This document shows positions 32,802 through 41,139 of a stretch of DNA of 64,000 nt, in pieces (position 1 is the stretch's first letter; each line of letters begins with the position of its first letter). Position numbers and translations under genes: made by a program. The notes under the pieces were generated by a model. That model saw only the letters and a program-made list of their open reading frames with translations, made no database searches and had not been told where the DNA came from. Source of the DNA: Paenibacillus oryzisoli (lineage in GTDB: Bacteria > Bacillota > Bacilli > Paenibacillales > NBRC-103111); NCBI RefSeq assembly GCF_001653565.1, contig NZ_LYPB01000076.1:111628-175627 (forward strand), given 5' to 3'.

Positions 32802-32831
32802 TTGACTTTTTTTGCTCACATGGGCTAAAGT
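32802..32831 (+). promoter_or_regulatory. Predicted promoter of the aldose epimerase gene
   Basis: TTGACT (32802-32807) and TAAAGT (32826-32831) are 18 bases apart. An inverted repeat GTCCA-TATTT-TGGAC (32847-32861) lies just downstream and could be an operator. Confidence 0.5.
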
Positions 32832-32897
32832 GAAATCATTGTGTCCGTCCATATTTTGGACAGAGGATAAGCAGTTATTTAGGAGGAGAATGAAGAG

Positions 32898-33896
32898 ATG
32901 TCTACCAAAGCATATGAGGGTACGTACAACGGTGAACAAGCGATTTGGCTGCAAGCTGGGCGTTATGAAGCAGTAGTTTTGCCAGATGTTGGGGCAAATC
33001 TGATTGCTTTCCGTGATATAGAGAAGGAATACCGTTTCTTGCGTGAGCCTGCACTTGAAGAAATGGAAGCGTTTAAAGAACGTCCAATCATTCATGGGAT
33101 TCCTGTCTTATTCCCGCCGAATCGTTATGAAGATGGCAAGTTTCCGTGGAAAGGGAACGTATTCCAATTCCCAGTCAATGAACCTAAGACAGGTAATCAT
33201 TTGCACGGATTTGTACACAATATTCCATGGGTAGTTGAGCATTTCAGCAGTGATGGCCATGAAAGTCACGTTGCATTAGCTCTGCAAGTACGCAAAGGAC
33301 ATTCTGTTCATGAATTTTTGCCATTTGATTTTACAATTCGCTTAGTCTATACCTTGAATGAGCAAGGTTTGCACCAACAGATTTCTGTACATAATGAAGG
33401 CAATGTAGCAATGCCGTGCTTGTTGGCGTTCCACACAACGATTAACGCACCATTCGCTGTGAATAGTCAGCCTTCGGATTATACGTTCCAAATGACGATC
33501 GGTGAGCGTTGGGCGTTGAACGACCGTATGCTGCCAACGGGTGAGTACCAAGCGCTATCCGCGGATGAAGAGAAAATGAAGACCGGTGGACTGTCGCCAT
33601 TCTTTGAAAGCATGGATAATCATTATACGAGTGTTCCGCAAAATAGCCGCAATTTCATGGCATTGACCGATGCACGTGAAGGCATCAAGCTCGTGTATGA
33701 TGTTGGGACTTCTTACAAGCAATGGATGATTTGGAATAATGGCAAAACAGAAGGTTTCTTCTGTCCTGAGCCGCAAATGAATTTGGTTAATGCGCCGAAT
33801 GTGGATCTGCCCGCAGATCAAATCGGACTTGTTTCCTTGGAACCAGGAGAAGTTTGGGAAGAAACTGCACGTTTATATGCAATCAAAACTACATAA
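32898..33896 (+). CDS. Aldose 1-epimerase family protein
   Basis: This 332-aa galactose-mutarotase-fold protein has 'VVLPDVGANLIAFRD' near residues 28-42, the catalytic His region 'HLHGFVHNIPW', and a late 'FFCPEPQMNLVNAPN' with the catalytic Glu position. It interconverts alpha and beta anomers of an aldose; the sugar is not known. It is monocistronic with its own promoter, and AGGAGGAGA precedes the ATG. Confidence 0.88.
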   Translation: MSTKAYEGTYNGEQAIWLQAGRYEAVVLPDVGANLIAFRDIEKEYRFLREPALEEMEAFKERPIIHGIPVLFPPNRYEDGKFPWKGNVFQFPVNEPKTGNHLHGFVHNIPWVVEHFSSDGHESHVALALQVRKGHSVHEFLPFDFTIRLVYTLNEQGLHQQISVHNEGNVAMPCLLAFHTTINAPFAVNSQPSDYTFQMTIGERWALNDRMLPTGEYQALSADEEKMKTGGLSPFFESMDNHYTSVPQNSRNFMALTDAREGIKLVYDVGTSYKQWMIWNNGKTEGFFCPEPQMNLVNAPNVDLPADQIGLVSLEPGEVWEETARLYAIKTT

Positions 33897-34007
33897 TAAT
33901 CGTGAACGAATTAGGTAGAGGAAGCGCCCCCTTTGAAGCATAGCGTGAATCCGATGGGATGATCAATTTGCTAGGAGGGGGTATTTGCGAGTTGAGGAGT
34001 GATAAGG

Positions 34008-34181
34008 ATGGGGAAGTGGGATCATTTAGATCGTGAGCAGATGATTGCCAAAGTCGAGGCATTATTGACTGAGAATGAGAGATTAAAAGCTGAAATTGCG
34101 CGTCTGCGCGGTGTTAAGCCTCCTGCATTGGGCTCCATGGAGAGCATGTCAACAAAGCTGAAGGAAGCTTTAAGAGAGTAA
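34008..34181 (+). CDS. Small coiled-coil hypothetical protein, 57 aa
   Basis: The ATG at 34008 follows GAGGAG by eight bases; an in-frame GTG at 33999 sits on the ribosome site. The product has a heptad-like helix 'MIAKVEALLTENERLKAEIARLR' region, a short Pro/Ala linker and a second helix 'MSTKLKEALRE'. It looks like a small oligomerising protein. No family recognised. Confidence 0.65.
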   Translation: MGKWDHLDREQMIAKVEALLTENERLKAEIARLRGVKPPALGSMESMSTKLKEALRE

Positions 34182-34214
34182 TTCATACGGTTGAACTAGG
34201 TAGTATGTGTCAGT

Positions 34215-34243
34215 TCGACAAAGTGAAGCAGATTCGCTATAAT
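34215..34243 (+). promoter_or_regulatory. Predicted promoter of the ASCH-domain gene
   Basis: TCGACA (34215-34220), a 17-base spacer and TATAAT (34238-34243), about 27 bases before the ATG at 34270. Confidence 0.6.
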
Positions 34244-34269
34244 GAAAACTGGCAAAAGGAGGGAACAAC

Positions 34270-34617
34270 ATGAGTGAGATGAACGTAAACGAGACATTAC
34301 CGGCGAAAACCTGTTCCATCGACCGATTGGTAACGAAGGAAGCGGAGGTAAGCAAAGTTCTTGCGGGACAAAAAACAGCTTGCCGTCGAAATGGACGCTA
34401 TGCGGATATTGGTGAAACCATGGATCTGCAAGGAACGAGCTTTACAGTAACCAATGTATATCAGCAAGCTCTGGGTGAACTGACAGCTGAACATGCGAAA
34501 CAAGAAGGTCACGAAACCGTTGATGAGTATCGCGACAGTATTCTGGCTATGCATCCTGGTATGCCTTGGCTGCCACAGATGAAAGTATGGGTACACGAAT
34601 TTAAAAAAGCCGAATAA
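34270..34617 (+). CDS. ASCH/PUA-like domain protein, 115 aa
   Basis: The layout resembles small ASCH-domain proteins: 'LVTKEAEVSKVLAGQKTACRRNGRYADIGE' (the K-x-x-x-x-R region), 'FTVTNVYQQALGELT' and a final 'MKVWVHEFKK'. ASCH domains have an RNA-binding-like fold, and some are amidohydrolases for modified nucleosides; no assignment is possible here. AAAGGAGGG precedes the ATG. It has its own promoter and terminator, so it is monocistronic. Confidence 0.75.
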   Translation: MSEMNVNETLPAKTCSIDRLVTKEAEVSKVLAGQKTACRRNGRYADIGETMDLQGTSFTVTNVYQQALGELTAEHAKQEGHETVDEYRDSILAMHPGMPWLPQMKVWVHEFKKAE

Positions 34618-34621
34618 AACA

Positions 34622-34653
34622 AAACCGTGTGGATCCTCGGATTCACACGGTTT
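34622..34653 (+). terminator. Terminator of the ASCH-domain gene
   Basis: AAACCGTGTGGATCC pairs with GGATTCACACGGTTT (one wobble) around a very short loop, followed by ATTC. The membrane protein gene downstream begins only about 27 bases later, so it must have its own promoter or use read-through. Confidence 0.8.
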
Positions 34654-34679
34654 ATTCACATTACTTACTGATAGAATGG

Positions 34680-35126
34680 ATGATCACATTGTCTTGGTAT
34701 ATTATTATGCTCTATATTCATATTTTCAGCGTTGTACTCAGTATCGGCCCTTATTTCGTCCTATTTCCTCTATTAGCTCTTATTCGTAGAGCGCCATTCG
34801 AGTCGCTGCCTGATTATTTAGAGCCGTTTCGGATAACCGTTCGACTGACGAAGCATGCAGGACATGTGTTGGTCGCAACGGGCATTATTCTTACTTGGAT
34901 TACCGCCTGGAGTTGGAAAACCTCTTGGATTGTCGCGACGGTCCTGATTATGGTTGCTTCGCTTTACTTCATTGCACGTGCCTTCTCACCGCTGTTGCGC
35001 CAGCTTAAAGCTCCTCATGAAGATCGCAATACGCTCGTAAACAAGCTGCGTAAAGCACTAATCTGGTATGTGATCATTACACTGGCGATGATGTGGTTCA
35101 TGGTGTCGAAGCCGACAATTTGGTAA
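34680..35126 (+). CDS. Small integral membrane protein, about 148 aa
   Basis: Four hydrophobic segments are visible: 'YIIMLYIHIFSVVLSIGPYF', a 'HVLVATGIILTWI' region, 'IVATVLIMVASLYFIA' and 'ALIWYVIITLAMMWFMV'. 'HIFSVVLSIGP' resembles DUF2269-like small membrane proteins. The frame opens at 34629, inside the preceding terminator, so a later start is needed; ATG 34680 is the first, but its ribosome site is weak. Function unknown. Confidence 0.7.
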   Translation: MITLSWYIIMLYIHIFSVVLSIGPYFVLFPLLALIRRAPFESLPDYLEPFRITVRLTKHAGHVLVATGIILTWITAWSWKTSWIVATVLIMVASLYFIARAFSPLLRQLKAPHEDRNTLVNKLRKALIWYVIITLAMMWFMVSKPTIW

Positions 35127-35175
35127 AATACCAAGAAGCAACGTGGTATCCTTCAGAGAAAGATCTCTGGCTAAC

Positions 35176-35871
35176 TTACATTTTTCTAGCTAACATAACG
35201 ACAAAATTATAAGACTTGTAAACACAGTCGACATCAATAAAGCCAGCGTCGCGAAGCCAGTCAAGCTGCGTATCTAATGGAGCCATTCTGTCCAGCTTCG
35301 TACGCTCATAGGCGGCTTGCAGCGCTTCGGGAGATAGATCTGTGGCCTCAATCTTAGCGACCCAATCCGATCGGTATAAGCTATCAAGAAAGGGAGTCTT
35401 GCCTAAGACTTGATCGGCATTAACGAAAACTCCGCCTGGCTTTAGTAGGTGGAAAATTTGAGCATACAGGGCTTTCTTAGCCTCATCCTCCAAATGATGA
35501 ATGGAGAGGGAAGAGACAATGGCATCATAAGGCTCTGCATCCGCAAAGGTTGAATAATCCCCAACAAGGTAAGTCACTTCTGAAGCGCCAGCATCTGCAA
35601 ATCTATCCTTGGCAATATCCAGCATGCCTGGCGACAGGTCAATCAAAGTTAACCTCGCTTCTGGGTACCTACGTAGCATATACGATGAGAATAATCCCGT
35701 TCCAGCACCTAAATCAAGGATACGTGGCGCTTTCTGCTCTACTTGGACCAAAGAAGCGGCTGTATTGTAAAAATCATCAAAGCTAGGAATCAATTTTCTG
35801 CGTTGGCTGTCGTACTTTTGAGCAATTTCATCGAATTTAGTTAAAATATGATGGTTAGTGTTGTCGGTCAT
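35176..35871 (-). CDS. Class I SAM-dependent methyltransferase, 231 aa
   Basis: Motif I 'ILDLGAGTGLFSSYML' (about residues 49-64), motif II region 'LTLIDLSPGMLDIA', motif III 'YDAIVSSLSIHHL' and post-motif 'LLKPGGVFVNADQ' are complete. The 'FDEIAQKYDSQRRKLIPSFDDFYNTA' start is typical of the YqeM/trans-aconitate-like small-molecule methyltransferase group. The substrate is unknown. The ATG is preceded by GGAG at a longish distance. It appears monocistronic. Confidence 0.88.
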   Translation of the reverse strand: MTDNTNHHILTKFDEIAQKYDSQRRKLIPSFDDFYNTAASLVQVEQKAPRILDLGAGTGLFSSYMLRRYPEARLTLIDLSPGMLDIAKDRFADAGASEVTYLVGDYSTFADAEPYDAIVSSLSIHHLEDEAKKALYAQIFHLLKPGGVFVNADQVLGKTPFLDSLYRSDWVAKIEATDLSPEALQAAYERTKLDRMAPLDTQLDWLRDAGFIDVDCVYKSYNFVVMLARKM

Positions 35872-36020
35872 GCGCCTTCAGCTCCATTTCCAATACTTGG
35901 TTAAGGTGATCTATACCCTTAGTGTATAGGGCATCCGGAAAAAAATCCAAGATGTAAAAGCACTGGAGTTATAGGTAAAAACTATTAAGGTTTAGTTTCT
36001 TATTTGTTTATTTGGTTGAA

Positions 36021-36452
36021 TTATGCTCTAATTCGTCTCAACAGTACGTTAATGACCTCGGAGAACACCAGCCCAATAGCAATTGCGCCAGACAGTAAAA
36101 AAGCTTTTGCAGCGAGCTGCACAGCGACATCATAATGATTTTGAACGACATTGCGCATGGCGTCATAAGCTAGACCGCCTGGGACCAGCGGGATAATGCC
36201 AGAGACACTGAATACGATGACGGGTGTTTTATATATTTTCGCAAAAAATTGAGAAATAATCGTGACCACAAAGGATGCAATGAGGGTGGCTACGATGGGA
36301 TCCAGATACGCCTTTTGAAAAGAGAAATAGAGCATCCAACCGATCATCCCAACAAACCCGCATTGGACAAGCGTTCTGCGAGGTACATTGAAAATGATGC
36401 CGAATGCGGACGTCGAAATGAAGCTAGTAACGAGCTGCTCCAACATGTCCAT
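36021..36452 (-). CDS. Threonine/serine exporter family, small subunit (YjjB/DUF3815-like)
   Basis: This 143-aa protein has four transmembrane helices and the motif 'GIIPLVPGGLAYDAM', the usual 'PLVPG' signature of ThrE-type exporters. It corresponds to the C-terminal half of one-piece ThrE. It starts one base after the stop of the larger subunit gene, so the two are coupled and probably form one exporter for threonine, serine or another small acid. Confidence 0.9.
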   Translation of the reverse strand: MDMLEQLVTSFISTSAFGIIFNVPRRTLVQCGFVGMIGWMLYFSFQKAYLDPIVATLIASFVVTIISQFFAKIYKTPVIVFSVSGIIPLVPGGLAYDAMRNVVQNHYDVAVQLAAKAFLLSGAIAIGLVFSEVINVLLRRIRA

Positions 36453-36453
36453 G

Positions 36454-37230
36454 CTAGAACCCCTTTCCTGGATAAAGTGTCAGTACAAAAGCAATGCCTG
36501 CACCGATGGCAAATGCGGTTAAGAAGGCTTCTGCTCCTTTGGAGACACCGGATACGAAATGACCTGCCATTAAATCACGTACCGCATTGGTGATAAGCAG
36601 ACCTGGCACAAGGGGCATGACCGAGCCAATAATAATCTTATCGAGATTATGACCGAGTCCTGTTGTGACGGTTACATAGGCAATAATGCCAATGATTAAG
36701 GATGCAAGAAATTCAGCGAAAAATTTGATGGGAACTAATCGGTGGAAAAAAGTGAGTGAAATCGTACCCGCACCACCAGCAAGGAACGCTGGGAAGAAAT
36801 CGGACCACGTACCTTGAAACATGATAAGAAAACAACCGCTAGCCATCGCAGCGGCTAATGCCTGCAACCATGCGGGATATCTACGTGTATCGGCACTTAA
36901 AGCTTCAAGTTCCTGATACGCATCTGTCGGTGATAGCTCTCCTCGACTGATTCTGCGCGAAATGGCATTCACCACCGTGACTTTCCGTAAATCGGTCGAT
37001 CGAGAAGAGATGCGAATGAGGCGGGTCGTCTGCTCAGGACCATCAATGGAGAAAATGATGCCAGTCGGCGTGACAAAGCAATGCGAATTCGGAATACCAA
37101 AAGCTTCGGCCACATGAGTCATCGTATCTTCAACCCGATAAGTCTCGCCGCCATTTTCCAACATGATTTTACCAGCGAGTAAACACACTTGTGCGATTTC
37201 ATAATTCGTCGCTGCAGGGGGCTGCGCCAT
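36454..37230 (-). CDS. Threonine/serine exporter family, large subunit (YjjP/DUF1212-like)
   Basis: This 258-aa protein has a soluble N-terminal domain ('LLAGKIMLENGGETYRVEDTM', 'VTPTGIIFSI') and five transmembrane helices, with 'GSVMPLVPGLLITNAVRDL' carrying the same PLVPG signature. It is the N-terminal half equivalent of ThrE; the partner is encoded directly downstream. It is divergent from the HAD phosphatase gene at 37443. Confidence 0.9.
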   Translation of the reverse strand: MAQPPAATNYEIAQVCLLAGKIMLENGGETYRVEDTMTHVAEAFGIPNSHCFVTPTGIIFSIDGPEQTTRLIRISSRSTDLRKVTVVNAISRRISRGELSPTDAYQELEALSADTRRYPAWLQALAAAMASGCFLIMFQGTWSDFFPAFLAGGAGTISLTFFHRLVPIKFFAEFLASLIIGIIAYVTVTTGLGHNLDKIIIGSVMPLVPGLLITNAVRDLMAGHFVSGVSKGAEAFLTAFAIGAGIAFVLTLYPGKGF

Positions 37231-37386
37231 GTAATCCGTATCCTTTCCAACTAGCCAATAATTGACCTAAGTATAAATCAAATTGGCTGCGAATGAAAAT
37301 GAGTGAAGGGCGCGTCGGTGATGAGATTAGAAAGTGAAAAGAATGAGAACAGGATGAGATAGGGGCAAATTTTTGTTTGTTTATGA

Positions 37387-37392
37387 TATAAT
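37387..37392 (+). promoter_or_regulatory. Extended -10 promoter element of the HAD phosphatase gene
   Basis: TG-A-TATAAT (37384-37392) is an extended -10 with no good -35 at the usual distance. It lies about 50 bases before the ATG at 37443. Confidence 0.45.
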
Positions 37393-37442
37393 GCTGGGAT
37401 AAAAAGGAAGGCATACTTGAAACAGAGACTTGGGGGCTACAA

Positions 37443-38297
37443 ATGGTTGCAAGCTATTTCTTAACCGATTTGGATGGAACCTTGCTGAGTTCCCATGCCA
37501 AGCCATCAGACCTTACGATTGATGTCATCACATCAGCACTAGAGCAAGGGATAGTCATTAGTTATGCCACAGCACGGAGTTACCAGAGTTCGCAGGCCGT
37601 CATATCAGCAATCCCGTGGCGATATCCGCTCGTACTGTACAATGGGGCAATGTTGTTTGATCCCATAGAGAAGCGGGTTATTGGTGGTCGTTGGCTGGAT
37701 TGCGAGCGAAGTAACGCGATTATTGGGATGGGAAAAAGATATGGTATCACACCACTGCTGTTTGCACTAGATGAGCAGGACAATGAGCGGGTACATCATG
37801 AAAAGTTGGGACGTACAGGGGACCTTCAATTCTGGAATAGTCGCCCCAATGATCCGAGATTTCGAGAGGTAGACGAGCTCTGCAGTACGGAAGCACTTCG
37901 AACGCTAATGCTGACGTATATCGGTCAGTTGGAGGAGCTTGTACCTTTGAAAAATGCCGTCCAAGACGTGATGGGGTCAGAGGTTCACATTCATTTGGTA
38001 AAGGATAACTACATTGCCGATCACTATTTCCTGGAGTTCAGTCATCCAGAAGCAAATAAGGGAATGGGCTTGCGGTTATGGGCTGATCTTGTTGGTTGTA
38101 CGACGAAGGATGTGACGGTGTTCGGCGATAATTTGAACGATACCGGCATGTTCCTTGAGGCAGGTCGTAAAGTTGCAGTGGCGAATGCGCATCCTGATCT
38201 TTTGCTGCTTGCGGATGAGATCGTCTTAAGTAATGACGAGGATGGTGTGGCTTTATATCTAGCTGCTGCTCGATCGCGAGTGGGCACCTCTGAATGA
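37443..38297 (+). CDS. HAD-superfamily phosphatase, Cof/IIB type
   Basis: This 284-aa protein has HAD motif I 'DLDGTLLSS' (nucleophile Asp at about residue 9), motif II in 'ISYATARSY', and motif IV 'VTVFGDNLNDTGMF' with the two metal-binding acids. A Cof-type cap occupies about residues 85-190. These enzymes dephosphorylate sugar phosphates, FMN or pyridoxal phosphate; the substrate cannot be chosen. GGGGG lies about six bases before the ATG. Confidence 0.9.
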   Translation: MVASYFLTDLDGTLLSSHAKPSDLTIDVITSALEQGIVISYATARSYQSSQAVISAIPWRYPLVLYNGAMLFDPIEKRVIGGRWLDCERSNAIIGMGKRYGITPLLFALDEQDNERVHHEKLGRTGDLQFWNSRPNDPRFREVDELCSTEALRTLMLTYIGQLEELVPLKNAVQDVMGSEVHIHLVKDNYIADHYFLEFSHPEANKGMGLRLWADLVGCTTKDVTVFGDNLNDTGMFLEAGRKVAVANAHPDLLLLADEIVLSNDEDGVALYLAAARSRVGTSE

Positions 38298-38357
38298 GAT
38301 TGGGCAAGTTGCAGATGAATTGGTAGTCCGAGTGTACATGTAAAGGGAGTGAATTCT

Positions 38358-38915
38358 ATGGCTAGGTACATCGCTATGTTGCGTGGAATCAATGTGAGTG
38401 GTCAGAAAATTATTAAAATGGACAGGCTTAGACAGCTATTCGAATCGATGGCTTTTAGAAATGTAAGTACCTATATTCAGAGTGGTAATGTGATTTTTGA
38501 TGGGGATGAGTTGGATGCTGCAATCCTACGTGATCGGATCGTTCATGAGTTGAAGGAGCAGCTGACGTTTGACATTTCGGTAATTATTCGTACCCCTGAA
38601 GAGCTGCAAGAAGTTGTTCAGAACACACCGTATGCGACTATCAAAGCAGATGAGAATGAACAAAGGTATGTTACCTTTCTATCGCAAGTTCCGTCAGAAG
38701 CGGCACTTGCCAAGCTAGCTGCGGCGCAGAATGAAGTAGACGAATATACGGTTAAGGGATTAACTGTGTATCTACTCATTCGCAAGAACTATGGCGACTC
38801 CAAATTCAGCAACAATTTTATTGAGAAAAAGCTTGGAGTGGCTGCGACCACTAGGAATTGGGAGACGGTGAATAAGTTGATTCAGTTAGCGGATTACTCA
38901 CCAAGTACCAAATAG
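38358..38915 (+). CDS. DUF1697 family protein, 185 aa
   Basis: It shows the DUF1697 pattern: 'YIAMLRGINVSGQKIIKMDRL' at the N-terminus, 'VSTYIQSGNVIFD', and a C-terminal 'NNFIEKKLGVAATTRNWETV'. The function of the family is unknown. ATG 38358 is eight bases after AAAGGGAG; the GTG at 38349 is too close to it. Monocistronic. Confidence 0.92.
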   Translation: MARYIAMLRGINVSGQKIIKMDRLRQLFESMAFRNVSTYIQSGNVIFDGDELDAAILRDRIVHELKEQLTFDISVIIRTPEELQEVVQNTPYATIKADENEQRYVTFLSQVPSEAALAKLAAAQNEVDEYTVKGLTVYLLIRKNYGDSKFSNNFIEKKLGVAATTRNWETVNKLIQLADYSPSTK

Positions 38916-38964
38916 TCAGGAAAAGTCGACTCAATTTCGCATAAACGCTCGTTAAAACTTATAT

Positions 38965-39044
38965 AGTCCGATTTAATCGATCTAAATCGCCCAGAATCAC
39001 CCTCACAAGAGGAAGTTGGCTAATTAGTTGGGTTAAATCGGACT
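38965..39044. repeat. Intergenic inverted repeat, 12-bp arms
   Basis: AGTCCGATTTAA at 38965-38976 is exactly complementary to TTAAATCGGACT at 39033-39044, with 56 bases between that contain a further ATTTAATCG/CTAAATCG similarity. No gene lies here. It may be a genome-wide intergenic repeat or a long-loop hairpin; this cannot be decided from one copy. Confidence 0.6.
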
Positions 39045-39165
39045 AACGCTACTCATAAGAGGTTCATGCATGTTGGGATATATTGCATATTTGACGAGTT
39101 GATAGGGGAGGCTTAGGAGATCAATCCGTGAACATCCGTGTTCAGTTAGAGGTAGGCGACCTAAG

Positions 39166-39918
39166 ATGAACCTTTGGAAGAATAAACTAGTTGTGCTATT
39201 CGCTGCACTCACCCTGGCGTGCTTCGCCACGCCAGTGAAGGCCAAGCACGGGGTCTCCATCCCCGTGCTGAACTACCACAGCATCGGGGTGGCCCCGGGG
39301 AACACGTACGTGCTCCACCCCGATACGTTCGCGCGCCAAATGGACTATTTGGCAGCGCATCACTACACCCCGCTGACGCTGGCCGAATTCGCCAGCGTCC
39401 TCTCACAGAAGATGCCGTCACCTGCTCACCCCGTGCTGCTCACGTTCGATGACGGCTATGCCAACAATGCGGAGGTGGCGTTGCCCATCCTCCAGCAACA
39501 CGGCTTTCCGGCGACGATCTATGTGTCGACGGGTCTAGTCAACACGCCAGGTTATCTGACCTGGCCGCAAGTTCGGCAACTGAGCGCAGCAGGGTGGGAT
39601 ATTGCGTCGCATACCGTGACGCACCCGCATCTGCCCCAGCTCAGCAAGAAAGCCCAGCGCGAGGAGATACTCGCCGCGCGCGCTAGAATTGAACAAGAGC
39701 TGGGGAAACCAGCGGATACGTTTGCTTTTCCATATGGCGAGTACAACCGTACGACTATGCGTATTTTACGAGGGGCGAAATTTCGCTACGCCTTCACCAC
39801 GCAGCCCGGCAGGGCCTCGTCCGATCAACCTCCCTTGGAGCTGCATCGCATCGTTGTCGACAGCCAGAAACCATTTGAAGATTGGGTGGAACAATTGTCA
39901 GAACCCATACCACACTAG
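39166..39918 (+). CDS. Secreted polysaccharide deacetylase (NodB domain)
   Basis: This 250-aa protein has a signal peptide (hydrophobic core 'LVVLFAALTLACFA', likely cleavage after VKA near residue 26) followed by a carbohydrate esterase family 4 domain. Its motifs are 'VLLTFDDGYANN' (catalytic Asp pair), 'DIASHTVTHPHL' (metal His residues) and 'FAFPYGEYN'. Such enzymes remove acetyl groups from peptidoglycan or chitin-like polymers. The first three quarters (about 39190-39700) are markedly GC-rich compared with flanks. The ribosome site is weak (AGAGGTAGG somewhat distant). Confidence 0.92.
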   Translation: MNLWKNKLVVLFAALTLACFATPVKAKHGVSIPVLNYHSIGVAPGNTYVLHPDTFARQMDYLAAHHYTPLTLAEFASVLSQKMPSPAHPVLLTFDDGYANNAEVALPILQQHGFPATIYVSTGLVNTPGYLTWPQVRQLSAAGWDIASHTVTHPHLPQLSKKAQREEILAARARIEQELGKPADTFAFPYGEYNRTTMRILRGAKFRYAFTTQPGRASSDQPPLELHRIVVDSQKPFEDWVEQLSEPIPH

Positions 39919-40091
39919 ATGATCTTTTCCAGTATCGGTAGGATAGATTGGAATTACTCCTATGTTCCAGTGGATAGGTATTGGATTTATGACGATTCGA
40001 GTTTACTAGTGAATTTACCCAGAATTTTGAGTATAATCGTATACAGAGTAATTACTGCTCTCACTAAAATATGTCGTTTAAGGAGTCTACA

Positions 40092-41024
40092 ATGTCAAAA
40101 ACACTTATTTTCGGACATAAAAATCCGGACACTGATTCGATCACATCCGCAATTGCGTATGCTGCACTGAAAACTAAACTAGGTCAAGAAGTAGAAGCAG
40201 TTCGTCTTGGTTCCGTAAACGGCGAAACGCAATTCGCGCTTGATACTTTTAAAGTAGCCGCTCCACGAGAAGTTCAAACCGTTGCTAACGAAGCAACTCA
40301 AGTTATCTTAGTTGACCACGTTGAGCGCCAACAAAGTGCTAGCGATATCGATCAAGTACGTGTAGTGGAAGTCATTGACCACCACCGTATCGCTAACTTC
40401 GAGACTAGCCATCCGCTTTACTACCGTGCGGAGCCGGTTGGTTGCACAGCAACGATTTTAAATAAATTGTACAAAGAAAACGGTGTTGCCATTGATGCCG
40501 ACATCGCTGGTTTGATGCTTTCTGCTATCATTTCTGATTCCTTGTTATTCAAATCCCCGACTTGCACAGAGCAAGACGTTGCTGCAGCACGTGAACTTGC
40601 TGCTATCGCAGGTGTTGACGCTGAAGTGTATGGTCTGAACATGCTGAAAGCTGGTGCAGATCTAAGCGACAAAACGGTCGCGCAATTGATTTCATTGGAC
40701 GCCAAAGAGTTCCAAATGGGTAGCTACAAAGTAGAAATCGCACAAGTTAATGCAGTTGATGTGAACGATGTTATTTCTGGGCAAGGGGAAATTGAAACGG
40801 CGCTTCAGGCTATCATCGCCGAGAAAAATCTAGACTTGTTCTTGTTCGTTGTAACGGATATTTTGAACAACGACTCCGTAGGTCTTGCGCTTGGACGTAA
40901 AGCAGATGCTGTTGAGAAAGCTTACAACGTAACGCTTGTTGATAACAAAGCCGTACTTAAAGGCGTTGTTTCCCGTAAATCGCAAATCGTACCTGTACTT
41001 ACTGATGTTTTCAATAATCTGTAG
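40092..41024 (+). CDS. ppaC: Manganese-dependent inorganic pyrophosphatase (family II)
   Basis: This 310-aa cytoplasmic DHH-family pyrophosphatase hydrolyses PPi to phosphate. The metal-binding signatures are 'FGHKNPDTDS' at residues about 7-16, 'ILVDHVE' and the DHH motif in 'VIDHHRIAN', with the C-terminal DHHA2 domain ending in 'SRKSQIVP'. Length matches PpaC of Bacillus. The start is ATG 40092 with AAGGAG at a suitable distance, not the upstream ATG at 40071. Codon use looks optimised (GTA/GCT/CGT-rich), as for an abundant enzyme. Terminator at 41049-41078. Confidence 0.96.
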   Translation: MSKTLIFGHKNPDTDSITSAIAYAALKTKLGQEVEAVRLGSVNGETQFALDTFKVAAPREVQTVANEATQVILVDHVERQQSASDIDQVRVVEVIDHHRIANFETSHPLYYRAEPVGCTATILNKLYKENGVAIDADIAGLMLSAIISDSLLFKSPTCTEQDVAAARELAAIAGVDAEVYGLNMLKAGADLSDKTVAQLISLDAKEFQMGSYKVEIAQVNAVDVNDVISGQGEIETALQAIIAEKNLDLFLFVVTDILNNDSVGLALGRKADAVEKAYNVTLVDNKAVLKGVVSRKSQIVPVLTDVFNNL

Positions 41025-41048
41025 GATACATATCTAAGGTAAATTCAA

Positions 41049-41078
41049 GCACCGTTCATGTTGATGGACGGTGCTTTT
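41049..41078 (+). terminator. Terminator of ppaC
   Basis: GCACCGTTCAT pairs with ATGGACGGTGC around GTTG, followed by TTTT. Confidence 0.9.
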
Positions 41079-41139
41079 GGCTATATCCTCAACTTTTGGT
41101 ATGATAAGAGGATACTTTGAGAAAGAGGTGGCATTCCAC

